Source: Plantibacter flavus (GTDB lineage Bacteria > Actinomycetota > Actinomycetes > Actinomycetales > Microbacteriaceae). From it: 64,000 nt of DNA. The notes under the pieces were generated by a model that saw only the letters and a program-made list of their open reading frames with translations, made no database searches and was not told the DNA's origin. This document shows, one piece after another, positions 38,104-47,030 of this stretch. Location of the stretch: assembly GCF_002024505.1 (NCBI RefSeq), contig NZ_CP019402.1, positions 2,294,001 to 2,358,000 of the forward strand, written 5' to 3'. Position 1 is the first letter of the stretch; every line of letters begins with the position of its first letter. Both the position numbers and the translations under genes were made by a program.

Positions 38104-38195
38104 GGATTTCCTGTTTCTCTTCGACCGGACGCGCTCCGGAGCCCGCCCGGAAGGGGGAACGGACCGCGATCGCGGCCCGGTTTTTCAGCTTAGCG

Positions 38196-38879
38196 TCACG
38201 CCGACGCGGCGCGCTCCTTGACGCTCGTGGCGTAGACGTCGCGATAGTCCTGGCCCGAGAGCTTGCGGAGCTCGACCATCAACTCGTCCGTGACGCTGCG
38301 GAGGATGAAGCGGTCCCCCTCCATGCCCTCGAACCGCGAGAAGTCGAGCGGCTTGCCGATGACGATCCCGATCCGACGGATCCGGGGCAGCTTCGTGCCG
38401 ATGGGCATGACCTTCTCGGTGTCGATCATCGCGACGGGGACGATGGGGACCCCTGCCTCGAGCACCATCCGCGCGACGCCGGTGCGGCCGCGGTACATCG
38501 TCCCGTCGGGACTGCGGGTGCCCTCCGGATAGATACCCAGCAGGTGACCGCCACCGAGGACCGCGAGCCCGGTGTTGAGCGAGGCCTCGGAGGCCTTGCC
38601 GCCCGACCGGTCGATCGGGAGCTGCCCTGTGCCGAGCATGAAGGTCTTCGTGGCCCAGCCGCCGAAACCCTTGCCGCGGAAGTACTCGCTCTTGGCCAGG
38701 AAGGAGATCCGCCGGTCGACGCACAGCGGGAGGATCACCGAGTCGATGAAGGACAGGTGGTTGCTGGCGATGATCGCGCCGCCGTGCTCCGGGATGTTCT
38801 CGGCGCCGATCACCCACGGCCGGAAGATCGACTTGAGGATCGGGCCGGCGACCAGGTACTTCATGAACCAGTAGAACAT
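38196..38879 (-). CDS. 1-acyl-sn-glycerol-3-phosphate acyltransferase family (PlsC-like)
   Basis: A 227-residue membrane-associated acyltransferase. The catalytic HX4D motif is SNHLSFIDS, the FLAKSEYF segment corresponds to motif II, and YPEGTRSPDG with the following RGRTGVARMVLEAGVPIVPVA covers the substrate and motif III/IV regions. It probably acylates lysophosphatidate or a related glycerophospholipid precursor. The position next to aroG matches Rv2182c of M. tuberculosis. The ATG at 38879 is 26 nt after the glucokinase stop, and the 92-nt gap to aroG contains a palindrome near 38164-38175. Confidence 0.9.
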   Translation of the reverse strand: MFYWFMKYLVAGPILKSIFRPWVIGAENIPEHGGAIIASNHLSFIDSVILPLCVDRRISFLAKSEYFRGKGFGGWATKTFMLGTGQLPIDRSGGKASEASLNTGLAVLGGGHLLGIYPEGTRSPDGTMYRGRTGVARMVLEAGVPIVPVAMIDTEKVMPIGTKLPRIRRIGIVIGKPLDFSRFEGMEGDRFILRSVTDELMVELRKLSGQDYRDVYATSVKERAASA

Positions 38880-38905
38880 CGTGCTCCTCCGTCTTGCCGT
38901 CGTCG

Positions 38906-39859
38906 TCAGCCGAGGACGAGGGCGCTCCTGGCGAGATCGCCGGCGCCGATGACCCCGGCGTCGTTCACGAGCTGCGCGATGCTGAAGGACGGCTCCGGGT
39001 GGAACCCGCGCGCCGGGAGGTGTGTCAGGAACGCCTCACGAACGGGGTCCAGGAGGAGGTCGCCGGCCTGGGCGACGCCGCCGCCGATCACGAAGATGTT
39101 GGGGTCGAGGATGGCCGACATGCTCGCGAGGGCCTGCCCCAGCAGATCGGCGAGCTCGTTGAGGCATCGGAGGGCGCCGGGATCACCGGACTCGAGCAGC
39201 GCGGAGACGTGGTGTCCGTTCAGCAGTCCGCCGGCCGCGGCCCGGGCCCGGGCGAGGGCGGCACCGTCGCCACCGGCGTCCGCGGCCTCGTTCGCGAGCC
39301 GGAGCAACGCGTTCCCCGAACAGTACTGCTCGACGCAGCCACGCGCGCCGCAGCCGCAGGGCAGCCCGTCCGGGATGAGGCGCATGTGTCCCAGTTCCGC
39401 ACCGCTGCCGAAACCACCGGTCAGCAGCCGGTCGTCGAGGACGATCGCCCCGCCGACACCCGTGCCGATCGTCACCATGACCATGCTGCGTTCCTCGCGC
39501 CCCGCACCGAACCGGAACTCGGCCCAACCCGCGGCGTTCGCGTCGTTCTCGATCGTCACGACCTTGTCGGGCAGCCGCGCGGCCAGCCGGGCCTGCAGGG
39601 GCTCGTTCCGCCAGGCGATGTTCGGCGAGTAGTAGACGGTCGAGCGCGTGGCGTCGAAGAACCCCGGCGCTGCGACGCCCACGCTCGAGATGCTGCCGTC
39701 GTCCAAGGACCGGACCATGGCGACGACGTCGTCGATGATGGCGTCGGGATCGGAGGCCTGCGTCGGCGTGCGCCCGGCCGCGAGGATCCGGCCGTCGTCG
39801 TCGACGACCCCGCCCGCGATCTTCGTCCCGCCGATGTCGATGCCGATCGCGTTTGCCAT
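38906..39859 (-). CDS. ROK family glucokinase
   Basis: A 317-residue sugar kinase of the ROK family, most likely glucokinase. The N-terminal ATP loop is AIGIDIGGTKIAGG, the catalytic Asp is in TIENDANAAGWAE, VTIGTGVGGAI is the second phosphate loop, and the ROK zinc motif CGCGARGCVEQYCSG is complete. No DNA-binding domain is present, so it is not a ROK repressor. The ATG at 39859 matches the family start, with GGGAG about 11 nt upstream. TAGACT at 39952-39957 is the likely -10. First gene of the glucokinase-plsC-aroG operon. Confidence 0.92.
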   Translation of the reverse strand: MANAIGIDIGGTKIAGGVVDDDGRILAAGRTPTQASDPDAIIDDVVAMVRSLDDGSISSVGVAAPGFFDATRSTVYYSPNIAWRNEPLQARLAARLPDKVVTIENDANAAGWAEFRFGAGREERSMVMVTIGTGVGGAIVLDDRLLTGGFGSGAELGHMRLIPDGLPCGCGARGCVEQYCSGNALLRLANEAADAGGDGAALARARAAAGGLLNGHHVSALLESGDPGALRCLNELADLLGQALASMSAILDPNIFVIGGGVAQAGDLLLDPVREAFLTHLPARGFHPEPSFSIAQLVNDAGVIGAGDLARSALVLG

Positions 39860-39951
39860 AACGGTGCCGTCTCCCTGTCCTGATGTCGCCGATACCGGCA
39901 GCGGCGTGTGACCGACCGTCAGTCGAGTCGGTCGCCCGCGCGCCGCAGTCG

Positions 39952-39957
39952 AGTCTA
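39952..39957 (-). promoter_or_regulatory. probable -10 box of the glucokinase operon
   Basis: TAGACT reads toward the ROK kinase gene. The 187-nt divergent gap also holds the acyl-CoA ligase promoter at 40002-40007. Confidence 0.4.
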
Positions 39958-40001
39958 CTGAGCGTCTGCGCGCCACAGAAACCGCGCAAACACCCGTGCT
40001 C

Positions 40002-40007
40002 TAGGAT
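40002..40007 (+). promoter_or_regulatory. probable -10 box of the acyl-CoA ligase gene
   Basis: TAGGAT is followed by a leader of about 35 nt that carries GAAGGAG as the ribosome-binding site. Confidence 0.45.
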
Positions 40008-40046
40008 GGAGCAACATCTTGCCGACCTGGTACCGAAGGAGTTGCC

Positions 40047-41876
40047 GTGGAACAGTTCGACGTCCCTGCAGTCGTCGCAGCAGACCCATCCGCCAATGCG
40101 ACCGATCTGCTCGTGAAGCGCCTGGCTGCTGCGCCCGACGCCGCGCTGTTCGCACTTCCCCGCGGGTCGGAGTGGGTGGACGTGACCACCGCCGAATTCC
40201 ACGCGCAGGTCGTCGCCCTGGCGAAGGGCCTCGTCGCCGCGGGGATCGAACCCGGCGACAAGATCGGGCTCATGTGCAAGACCCGGTACGAGTGGACCCT
40301 CATCGACTTCGCCGTCTGGTTCGCCGGAGCACTCCTCGTCCCGATCTACGAGACCAGCTCGCCGAGCCAGGTGCAGTGGATCCTCAGCGACTCGGGAGCG
40401 ACCAGCGTGCTGGTCGAGACACCCGACCAGTTCGCCCGCTTCGACGAGGTGCACGGTGACCTCCCCGACGTCGCGCGGGTCTGGCAGATCGATCTCGGTG
40501 ACCTCGACAAGATCGCGGCCGCCGGCGTCGACGTCCCCGACGAGGAGATCGAACGCCGTCGCAACCTCGCCGTGGGTTCCGACATGGCGACCCTCATCTA
40601 CACCTCCGGCTCGACCGGTCGGCCGAAGGGGTGCGTCCTCACCCACTCGAACTTCGTCGAGCTGTCGCGGAACTCGGCAGTCGCACTCAAGGACGTCGTG
40701 TCCGCTCCCGGTGCCTCCACCCTCCTCTTCATCACGACGGCGCACATCTTCGCGCGCTTCATCGCCGTGCTGTGCGTGCACTCCGGCGTGAAGACGGGCC
40801 ATCAGCCCGACACGAAGCAGCTGCTCCCCTCGCTCGGCACGTTCAAGCCGACGTTCCTCCTCGCGGTCCCCCGGGTCTTCGAGAAGGTCTACAACTCCTC
40901 CGAGCAGAAGGCGGAGGCCGGCGGCAAGGGCAAAATCTTCCGTGCAGCCGCCGAGACCGGGATCGCCTACTCGAAGGCCCTCGAGAGCGGTTCCGTACCG
41001 TTCGGCCTGAAGGTGAAGTTCCGGGTCCTCGACCGCCTCGTGCTGTCGAAGATCCGCACGGCCATGGGCGGCCGGGTGCGGTACGCGGTCTCCGGCAGCG
41101 CTCCACTCGGTCCGCGACTCGGTCACTTCTTCCATGCGCTTGGCATCGTGATCCTCGAGGGCTACGGCCTCACCGAGACCACCGCGCCCGCGACGGTCAA
41201 CCTCGCCCAGAAGTCGAAGATCGGGACGGTCGGACCGGCACTCCCCGGCGTCTCCCTCCGCATCGCCGACGACGGCGAGGTCGAGGTGCGCGGGATCAAC
41301 GTCTTCAAGGAGTACTGGCAGAACCCCGAGGCGACGGCGGAGGCCTTCGACGACGGCTGGTTCCGCACCGGCGACATCGGCTCCTTCGACGCCGACGGCT
41401 TCCTCACGATCACCGGGCGGAAGAAGGAGATCATCGTCACCGCCGGCGGGAAGAACGTCGCCCCGGCGGCGCTCGAGGACCCGATCCGCGCGACCCCGGT
41501 CGTCGGACAGGTCGTCGTCGTCGGCGATCAGAAGCCGTTCATCAGCGCCCTCATCACGCTCGACACCGAGATGCTGCCCTCATGGCTCGCCAACAACGGC
41601 CAGGACGCGTCAATGAGCGCCGCCGAGGCTGCTCGGAACCCCGCAGTGCTCGCCGCCGTCCAGCGCGCCATCGACGAGGCCAACACCAAGGTGTCCCGCG
41701 CGGAGTCGATCCGCAAGTTCGTCATCCTCGACGACGAGCTCACGGAGGCGAGCGGTCACCTCACGCCGAAGCTCAGCATCAAGCGGAACGTGATCCTCAA
41801 GGACTTCGCGGAGACCATCGAGGGCATGTACCTCGGAGCGGGTTCGCCCGAGACCCAGGGGATGTCCCTGAAGTAG
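40047..41876 (+). CDS. long-chain fatty acid--CoA ligase (FadD15-like)
   Basis: A 609-residue AMP-forming enzyme that activates fatty acids as acyl-adenylates and then acyl-CoA. The P-loop-like motif IYTSGSTGRPKG, the adenine motif GYGLTETTAP and the hinge/catalytic region DGWFRTGDIG...ITGRKKEIIVTAGGKNVAP are all present. Closest by order and length is FadD15 (Rv2187), which also lies near the acyltransferase and aroG genes. The GTG at 40047 follows GAAGGAG at 6 nt. It is divergent from the glucokinase operon and convergent with def. Confidence 0.95.
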   Translation: MEQFDVPAVVAADPSANATDLLVKRLAAAPDAALFALPRGSEWVDVTTAEFHAQVVALAKGLVAAGIEPGDKIGLMCKTRYEWTLIDFAVWFAGALLVPIYETSSPSQVQWILSDSGATSVLVETPDQFARFDEVHGDLPDVARVWQIDLGDLDKIAAAGVDVPDEEIERRRNLAVGSDMATLIYTSGSTGRPKGCVLTHSNFVELSRNSAVALKDVVSAPGASTLLFITTAHIFARFIAVLCVHSGVKTGHQPDTKQLLPSLGTFKPTFLLAVPRVFEKVYNSSEQKAEAGGKGKIFRAAAETGIAYSKALESGSVPFGLKVKFRVLDRLVLSKIRTAMGGRVRYAVSGSAPLGPRLGHFFHALGIVILEGYGLTETTAPATVNLAQKSKIGTVGPALPGVSLRIADDGEVEVRGINVFKEYWQNPEATAEAFDDGWFRTGDIGSFDADGFLTITGRKKEIIVTAGGKNVAPAALEDPIRATPVVGQVVVVGDQKPFISALITLDTEMLPSWLANNGQDASMSAAEAARNPAVLAAVQRAIDEANTKVSRAESIRKFVILDDELTEASGHLTPKLSIKRNVILKDFAETIEGMYLGAGSPETQGMSLK

Positions 41877-41891
41877 CGCCTCGACGAGCTC

Positions 41892-41912
41892 GGCGGTCGG
41901 TCGACGACCGCC
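41892..41912. terminator. bidirectional terminator between acyl-CoA ligase and def genes
   Basis: A perfect 8-bp stem (GGCGGTCG with CGACCGCC) and 5-nt loop lies in the 52-nt gap between convergent genes. Confidence 0.55.
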
Positions 41913-41928
41913 GGGCGTCGACCGGCGT

Positions 41929-42420
41929 CTAGAACCAGTCGCTCTCGCGGACCTGCTTCATCGCCTCGCGGCGGTGCTCCTTCGACAGCCGGTCGAGGTA
42001 GAGCATGCCGTCGAGGTGGTCGGTCTCGTGCTGCAACGCCTGGGCGAGGAGTCCTTCACCCTCGACGACGAGCTCCTGCCCGTCGAGGTCGATGCCGACG
42101 GCACGCGCGTAGGGATGGCGCGGCGTCGGGAACCAGAGCCCGGGTACCGACAGGCAGCCCTCGCCGATCTCCTCGAGTTCGCCGCGCACCTCGACGAGCT
42201 TCGGGTTGATGAGGTACCCGATGACGCCGTCGACGTTGTAGCTGAACACGCGGAGTCCGACGCCGATCTGCGTCGCGGCGACGCCGGCACGGCCGGGGAG
42301 CTCCACGCTGTCCACGAGATCGCGGACGAGGCTGCGGACGTCGTCGTCGATCGTGACGACCTCGGCCGTCGGAGCCTTCAGGACCGGGTCGCCGAAGTGT
42401 CTGATGGGTCGTGTCGTCAC
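41929..42420 (-). CDS. def: peptide deformylase
   Basis: Removes the N-formyl group from nascent proteins; a 163-residue metalloenzyme. Motif 2 (EGCLSVPG, metal Cys) and motif 3 (QHETDHLDG, HExxH) are intact. Motif 1 is slightly divergent: RAGVAATQ replaces GxGLAAxQ, losing the first glycine. That change occurs in some functional deformylases, and the active-site Gln is kept. The GTG at 42420 gives the family-typical MTTRPIRHFGDPVL start. It lies 89 nt downstream of pyc beyond a strong terminator, so it is probably transcribed alone. Confidence 0.95.
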   Translation of the reverse strand: MTTRPIRHFGDPVLKAPTAEVVTIDDDVRSLVRDLVDSVELPGRAGVAATQIGVGLRVFSYNVDGVIGYLINPKLVEVRGELEEIGEGCLSVPGLWFPTPRHPYARAVGIDLDGQELVVEGEGLLAQALQHETDHLDGMLYLDRLSKEHRREAMKQVRESDWF

Positions 42421-42460
42421 GGGTTGGATCCTTCCGGGCGGGACAGGTGTGGTGGACGCG

Positions 42461-42502
42461 GAGACCGGCCGCGCCGCCTCGAGAAGGGGCGCGGCCGGTC
42501 TC
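42461..42502 (-). terminator. terminator after pyc
   Basis: A perfect 15-bp GC stem with a 12-nt loop begins 7 nt after the pyc stop. It has no U-run, as is common in high-GC actinobacteria. Confidence 0.75.
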
Positions 42503-42509
42503 GGGAGGG

Positions 42510-45500
42510 TCAGGCGCTCGGCTTCACGACGACGAGCAGGTCGCCCGCCTCGACCTGCTGGGTCGCCGGGATGGCGAGGCGCTCGACGACGCCGGCGACG
42601 GCGGTCGTGATCGCCGCCTCCATCTTCATGGCCTCGATCGAGGCGACCGGCTGGCCGGCCTCGACGCGGTCGCCGACGGCGACCTTCACGGTCACGACAC
42701 CGGAGAACGGCGCGGCCACCTGGCCGGGGACGGAGGTGTCGGCCTTCTCGGCCGCGCGGGAGTCGACCTCGATGCTGCGGTCGCGGACGAACACCGGCCG
42801 CAGCTGACCGTTGAGGGTCGCCATGACGGTGCGCATGCCCTTCTCGTCGGCCGCACCGATCGCTTCGAGCCCGACGAACAGCCGGACGCCCTTGTCGATC
42901 TCGACGACGTGCTCCATGCCCGGCTCGAGGCCGTACAGGTAGTCGGCGGTGTCGACGACGGAGAGGTCGCCGTACAGGTCGCGCTGCTGCTCGAACTGCT
43001 TGGTCGGCGCCGGGAACAACAGGCGGTTGAGGGTCGAGCGGCGCTCGGTGGACTCGCCGTCGAGCGAGGCCTGGTCCTCAGCGGAGATCGGCGTGATCCC
43101 GATGTCGACCGAACGACCGGCGAGGACCTTCGAGCGGAACGGCTCCGGCCATCCGCCCGGGAGCTCCCCGAGTTCGCCCGCCATGAACCCCACGACGGAG
43201 TCCGGGACGTCGTACTTGTCGGGGTTGGCCTCGAAGTCCGCCGGATCCGCCTTGACGGCGGCGAGGTGGAGGGCGAGGTCGCCGACGACCTTGCTCGACG
43301 GGGTCACCTTGGGCACCCGACCGAGGATCTTGTTGGAGGCCGCGTACATGTCCTCGATGAGCTCGAAGTGGTCTGCGAGTCCGAGCGCGATCGCCTGCTG
43401 GCGGAGGTTCGACAGCTGACCGCCCGGGATCTCGTGCGTGTACACGCGACCGGTCGGGCCCGCGAGTCCTGACTCGAACGGCCGGTACATCGCGCGGACG
43501 GCCTCCCAGTAGGGCTCGAGGTCGGCGATCCCCTGCAGGGAGATGCCGGTGTCGCGCTCGGTGTGGGCCAGCGCGGCGACCAGCGAGGAAGCGGACGGCT
43601 GACTCGTCGTGCCGGCCATCGGCGCGCTCGCGACGTCGACCGCGTCGGCGCCCGCGTTGCTCGCCGCGAGGAGGGTCGCCAGCTGTCCACCGGGGGTGTC
43701 GTGCGTGTGCACGTGGACCGGCAGGTCGAACCGCTCGCGGAACGCCGCGACGAGCTTGGCCGCCGCGGATGGACGGAGGAGCCCCGCCATGTCCTTGATG
43801 GCGAGCACGTGGGCACCGGACTCGACGATCTTCTCGGCGAGACGGAGGTAGTAGTCGAGGGTGTACAGGTCCTCGGCCGGGTTCAGCAGGTCGCCGGTGT
43901 AGCAGACCGCGACCTCTGCGACGGTCGTCCCCGTCTCCAGGACCGCATCGATGGCCGGGCGCATCTGCGACACGTCGTTGAGGGCGTCGAAGATCCGGAA
44001 GATGTCGATACCGGTGTCGGCGGCCTCCCGCACGAAGGCGTTCGTCACCTCCGTGGGATAGGGCGTGTAGCCGACGGTGTTCCGGCCGCGCAGCAGCATC
44101 TGGATAGCGATGTTCGGCATCGCCTGACGCAGCGAGGCCAGTCGCTCCCACGGCTCCTCACCGAGGAAGCGGAGGGCCACGTCGTACGTCGCGCCACCCC
44201 AGGCCTCGACGGAGAGCAGTTCGGGGGTGAGCCGCGACACGAACGGTGCGACCGCGAGCAGGTCCTTCGTCCGGACGCGCGTGGCCAGGAGCGACTGGTG
44301 GGCGTCGCGGAAGGTGGTCTCGGTCACGGCGAGGGCGGTCTGGGCGCGGAGGGCGTCAGCGAAGCCCTTCGGCCCGAGCTCGAGCAGCCGCTGACGCGAG
44401 CCGGCCGGGGCGTCGGTCGTGATGTCGATCGCGGGCAGCTTCTCGACCGGGTCCGGTCCGGACGGACGCGACCCGTTGGGCTGGTTGACCGTGACGTCGG
44501 CGAGCCAGTTGACGATCTTCGTCCCGCGGTCCTTCGAGACGTGCCCGCGGAGGAGCTGCGGACGCTCGTCGATGAAGGAGGTGCTGAGGTCGCCGGCCAC
44601 GAACGAGGCGTCTTCGAGGACCGCCTGCAGGAACGGGATGTTCGTGGAGACGCCACGGATGCGGAACTCGGCGAGGGCGCGCTTGGCGCGGGTGACGGCC
44701 GCCTCGAAGGTGCGCCCGCGGCAGGTGAGCTTCGCGAGCATCGAGTCGAAGTGGGGGCTGATCTGGGCGCCGGAGGCGACCGTACCGCCGTCGAGTCGGA
44801 TGCCGCCTCCGCCCGGAGAACGGTAGGTCGTGATCTTCCCGGTGTCGGGACGGAAGCCCGCCGTGGGGTCCTCGGTGGTGATGCGGCACTGGAGCGCGAA
44901 GCCGCGGAGGTGCAGGGACTCCTGCGTGAGGCCGAGGTCGCCGAGCGACTCGCCGGCGGCGATGCGCATCTGCGACTGGACGAGGTCGACGTCGGTGACC
45001 TCCTCGGTGACGGTGTGCTCGACCTGGATGCGCGGGTTCATCTCGATGAACACGTGCTGGCCGGCCCGCTCCCCCGCGGTGTCGAGGAGGAACTCGACCG
45101 TCCCGGCGTTGACGTAGCCGATCGACTTGGCGAACGCGATGGCGTCGCGGTACATCGCCTGACGGGTGTCCTCGTCGAGGTTCGGGGCCGGCGCGATCTC
45201 GACGACCTTCTGGTGTCGGCGCTGCACCGAGCAGTCGCGCTCGAAGAGGTGGATGGTCTCGCCGTCGGCGCTCGCCAGGATCTGGACCTCGATGTGCCGG
45301 GGGCGGACGACGGCCTGCTCGAGGAACATCGTCGGGTCGCCGAAGGCGCTGTCCGCCTCGCGCATGGCGGCTTCGAGGGCTCCGCGGAGGTCCTCGGCGT
45401 TGTCGACGCGGCGCATGCCACGTCCACCACCACCGGCGACCGCCTTCGCGAAGATCGGGAACCCGATGTCGGCGGCACCGGCGAGCAGCTCCTCGATGTC

Positions 45501-45917
45501 GCGGCTGGCCGGCGTCGACTTCAGGACCGGGACCCCGGCCGCGATGGCGTGCTCCTTGGCGGTCACCTTGTTACCGGCCATCTCCAGGACGGAGGACGGC
45601 GGACCGATGAAGGTGATGCCGGCTGCCCGGGCGGCCTCGGCCAGTTCGGGATTCTCTGAGAGGAAGCCGTACCCGGGGTAGATCGCGTCGGCGCCCGACT
45701 CCTTCGCGACGCGGATGATCTCCGAGACGTCGAGGTAGGCGCGCACCGGATGACCCTCCGTGCCGATCTGGTAAGCCTCATCGGCCTTCAGCCGATGCAT
45801 CGAGTTGCGGTCCTCATAGGGGAACACCGCAACCGTCTTCGCCCCCAGCTCGTACGCGGCACGGAACGCCCGGATGGCGATCTCTCCGCGATTGGCGACA
45901 AGAATCTTCCTGAACAT
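42510..45917 (-). CDS. pyc: pyruvate carboxylase
   Basis: An anaplerotic enzyme making oxaloacetate from pyruvate, bicarbonate and ATP. All domains are in one 1135-residue chain: biotin carboxylase (1-450, MFRKILVANRGEIAIRAFRA, ATP-grasp loop KAVAGGGGRGMRRV), carboxyltransferase (about 520-800, with WGGATYDVALRFL, metal site HVHTHDTPGG and the carbamylated-Lys region AIKDMAGLLRP), an allosteric/tetramer region, and a C-terminal biotinyl domain with EAMKMEA. The ATG at 45917 has GAAGGG 4 nt upstream. It is divergent from the ParA-like gene across a 73-nt region with repeated AACGTTGAG boxes. Confidence 0.98.
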   Translation of the reverse strand: MFRKILVANRGEIAIRAFRAAYELGAKTVAVFPYEDRNSMHRLKADEAYQIGTEGHPVRAYLDVSEIIRVAKESGADAIYPGYGFLSENPELAEAARAAGITFIGPPSSVLEMAGNKVTAKEHAIAAGVPVLKSTPASRDIEELLAGAADIGFPIFAKAVAGGGGRGMRRVDNAEDLRGALEAAMREADSAFGDPTMFLEQAVVRPRHIEVQILASADGETIHLFERDCSVQRRHQKVVEIAPAPNLDEDTRQAMYRDAIAFAKSIGYVNAGTVEFLLDTAGERAGQHVFIEMNPRIQVEHTVTEEVTDVDLVQSQMRIAAGESLGDLGLTQESLHLRGFALQCRITTEDPTAGFRPDTGKITTYRSPGGGGIRLDGGTVASGAQISPHFDSMLAKLTCRGRTFEAAVTRAKRALAEFRIRGVSTNIPFLQAVLEDASFVAGDLSTSFIDERPQLLRGHVSKDRGTKIVNWLADVTVNQPNGSRPSGPDPVEKLPAIDITTDAPAGSRQRLLELGPKGFADALRAQTALAVTETTFRDAHQSLLATRVRTKDLLAVAPFVSRLTPELLSVEAWGGATYDVALRFLGEEPWERLASLRQAMPNIAIQMLLRGRNTVGYTPYPTEVTNAFVREAADTGIDIFRIFDALNDVSQMRPAIDAVLETGTTVAEVAVCYTGDLLNPAEDLYTLDYYLRLAEKIVESGAHVLAIKDMAGLLRPSAAAKLVAAFRERFDLPVHVHTHDTPGGQLATLLAASNAGADAVDVASAPMAGTTSQPSASSLVAALAHTERDTGISLQGIADLEPYWEAVRAMYRPFESGLAGPTGRVYTHEIPGGQLSNLRQQAIALGLADHFELIEDMYAASNKILGRVPKVTPSSKVVGDLALHLAAVKADPADFEANPDKYDVPDSVVGFMAGELGELPGGWPEPFRSKVLAGRSVDIGITPISAEDQASLDGESTERRSTLNRLLFPAPTKQFEQQRDLYGDLSVVDTADYLYGLEPGMEHVVEIDKGVRLFVGLEAIGAADEKGMRTVMATLNGQLRPVFVRDRSIEVDSRAAEKADTSVPGQVAAPFSGVVTVKVAVGDRVEAGQPVASIEAMKMEAAITTAVAGVVERLAIPATQQVEAGDLLVVVKPSA

Positions 45918-45947
45918 GGAACCCTTCCCACAACAGCCAACTCAGCA

Positions 45948-45986
45948 AACGTTGAGATTCCCTAGCCTAGTCACGGTAACGTTGAG
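45948..45986. promoter_or_regulatory. divergent pyc/parA-like control region with repeated AACGTTGAG
   Basis: AACGTTGAG occurs at 45948-45956 and again at 45978-45986, exactly 30 bp apart (about three helical turns). Between them CCTAGCCTAG provides overlapping -10-like boxes on both strands (TAGCCT at 45963 and TAGGCT on the minus strand). TAACGT at 45977-45982 lies 8 nt before the ParA-like GTG. The spacing suggests a dimeric or looped regulator, not yet known. Confidence 0.45.
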
Positions 45987-45990
45987 CCTT

Positions 45991-46857
45991 GTGCATGTAC
46001 TCAGCGTTAGCTCCCTGAAGGGGGGCGTCGGCAAGACCACCGTCACCCTTGGCCTGGCTTCCGCCGCGTTCTCGAAGGACATCCGCACGCTGGTCGTGGA
46101 TCTCGACCCCCAATCCGACGTCTCGACCGGCATGGCCGTCGACGTCGCAGGGCACCTCACGGTGACGGATGTGCTGACCTCGCCGAAGAAGAAGATCGTC
46201 GAGCAGGCGATCGTGGCGAGCGGCTGGACGAAGATCCACCCGGGCAAGATGGACGTCATGATCGGCAGCCCGTCTGCGATCAACTTCGACGGCCCGCACC
46301 CCAGCATCCGCGACATCTGGCGCCTGGAAGAGGCGCTCGCGCACGTCGAGGAGGAGTACGACCTCGTCCTGATCGACAGCGCCCCCTCGCTCAACGCGCT
46401 CACCCGCACCGCCTGGGCGGCGAGCGACCGCGTCGCCGTCGTCACGGAGCCGGGCCTGTTCTCGGTCTCCGCAGCCGACCGCGCCCTCCGCGCCGTCGAG
46501 GAGATCCGTCGCGGGCTGAGCCCCCGGCTGCAGCCGCTCGGCATCATCGTCAACCGGGTGCGTCCGCAGTCGATGGAGCACCAGTTCCGCATCAAGGAAC
46601 TGCGCGACATGTTCGGTCCCCTCATCCTCAACCCGCAGCTGCTGGAGCGCACGTCCCTCCAGCAGGCTCAGGGTGCCGCCAAGCCCGTCCACGTGTGGCC
46701 GGGTGACACGGCGCAGGAGATGGCGAAGAACTTCGACTCACTCCTCGACCGCGTGTTGCGCACGGGCCGCGTCGGCGAGTACGCCGACGGCGCTCCCCCG
46801 GAGCCGGCTGCCGTCACCAGCCCCGCCGCCGTCGAAGCGCCCTCCACCGACAGCTGA
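45991..46857 (+). CDS. ParA/MinD family ATPase
   Basis: A 288-residue P-loop ATPase with the deviant Walker A motif SSLKGGVGKTTV (signature Lys), Walker A' LVVDLDPQSD and Walker B DLVLIDSAP. No ParB gene, oriC genes or parS-like sites are nearby, so it is more likely an orphan ParA-like protein than the chromosome segregation ParA. A C-terminal Pro/Ala tail of about 25 residues follows the ATPase fold. The GTG at 45991 gives the normal start (VHVLSVSSLKGG); there is no ribosome-binding site, so it may be leaderless. It is convergent with the MerR gene across a 173-nt gap with repeats. Confidence 0.9.
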   Translation: MHVLSVSSLKGGVGKTTVTLGLASAAFSKDIRTLVVDLDPQSDVSTGMAVDVAGHLTVTDVLTSPKKKIVEQAIVASGWTKIHPGKMDVMIGSPSAINFDGPHPSIRDIWRLEEALAHVEEEYDLVLIDSAPSLNALTRTAWAASDRVAVVTEPGLFSVSAADRALRAVEEIRRGLSPRLQPLGIIVNRVRPQSMEHQFRIKELRDMFGPLILNPQLLERTSLQQAQGAAKPVHVWPGDTAQEMAKNFDSLLDRVLRTGRVGEYADGAPPEPAAVTSPAAVEAPSTDS

Positions 46858-46913
46858 GGTCGCGGCGAGAACGTTCGGCCGCCTCCCGGCCCAGGCGCTC
46901 GCTCGGGTCGCCC

Positions 46914-47010
46914 TTCGACAGGCTCAGGGACCGGCAGGAGCACCCAGTACCCGGGATGCGTGCTCAGGGAACGTGTGGCGCGCGTCGGTGAGCCGTTCGA
47001 CAGGCTCAGG
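46914..47010. repeat. two REP-like repeats downstream of the ParA-like gene
   Basis: TTCGACAGGCTCAGG occurs at 46914-46928 and 46996-47010, 82 bp apart in the same orientation, each preceded by a C or G and followed by GA or AC. The first copy extends to an imperfect hairpin (CCCT...AGGG). Sequences of this form are common dispersed extragenic repeats in high-GC bacteria. They lie in a convergent gap (46858-47030) that has no other visible signal. Confidence 0.65.
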
Positions 47011-47030
47011 ACCTGCGCCTTCGGCTCGGG

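Noticed and set aside
38161..38185. Palindrome CCGCGATCGCGG followed by five Ts on the + strand between the acyltransferase and aroG genes
   Set aside because: Both flanking genes run on the minus strand, where no T-run follows the hairpin, and no + strand gene reads into it. Calling it a terminator of a real transcript is not supported.
43563..45659. A 698-codon + strand open frame opposite pyc
   Set aside because: Antisense shadow of pyruvate carboxylase, with no motif, no ribosome-binding site and biased composition.
45991..46857. ParA-like gene as the chromosome partition parA near oriC
   Set aside because: No parB, rsmG, dnaA, rnpA or parS-like sequences are seen. The neighbours are pyc and a MerR gene.
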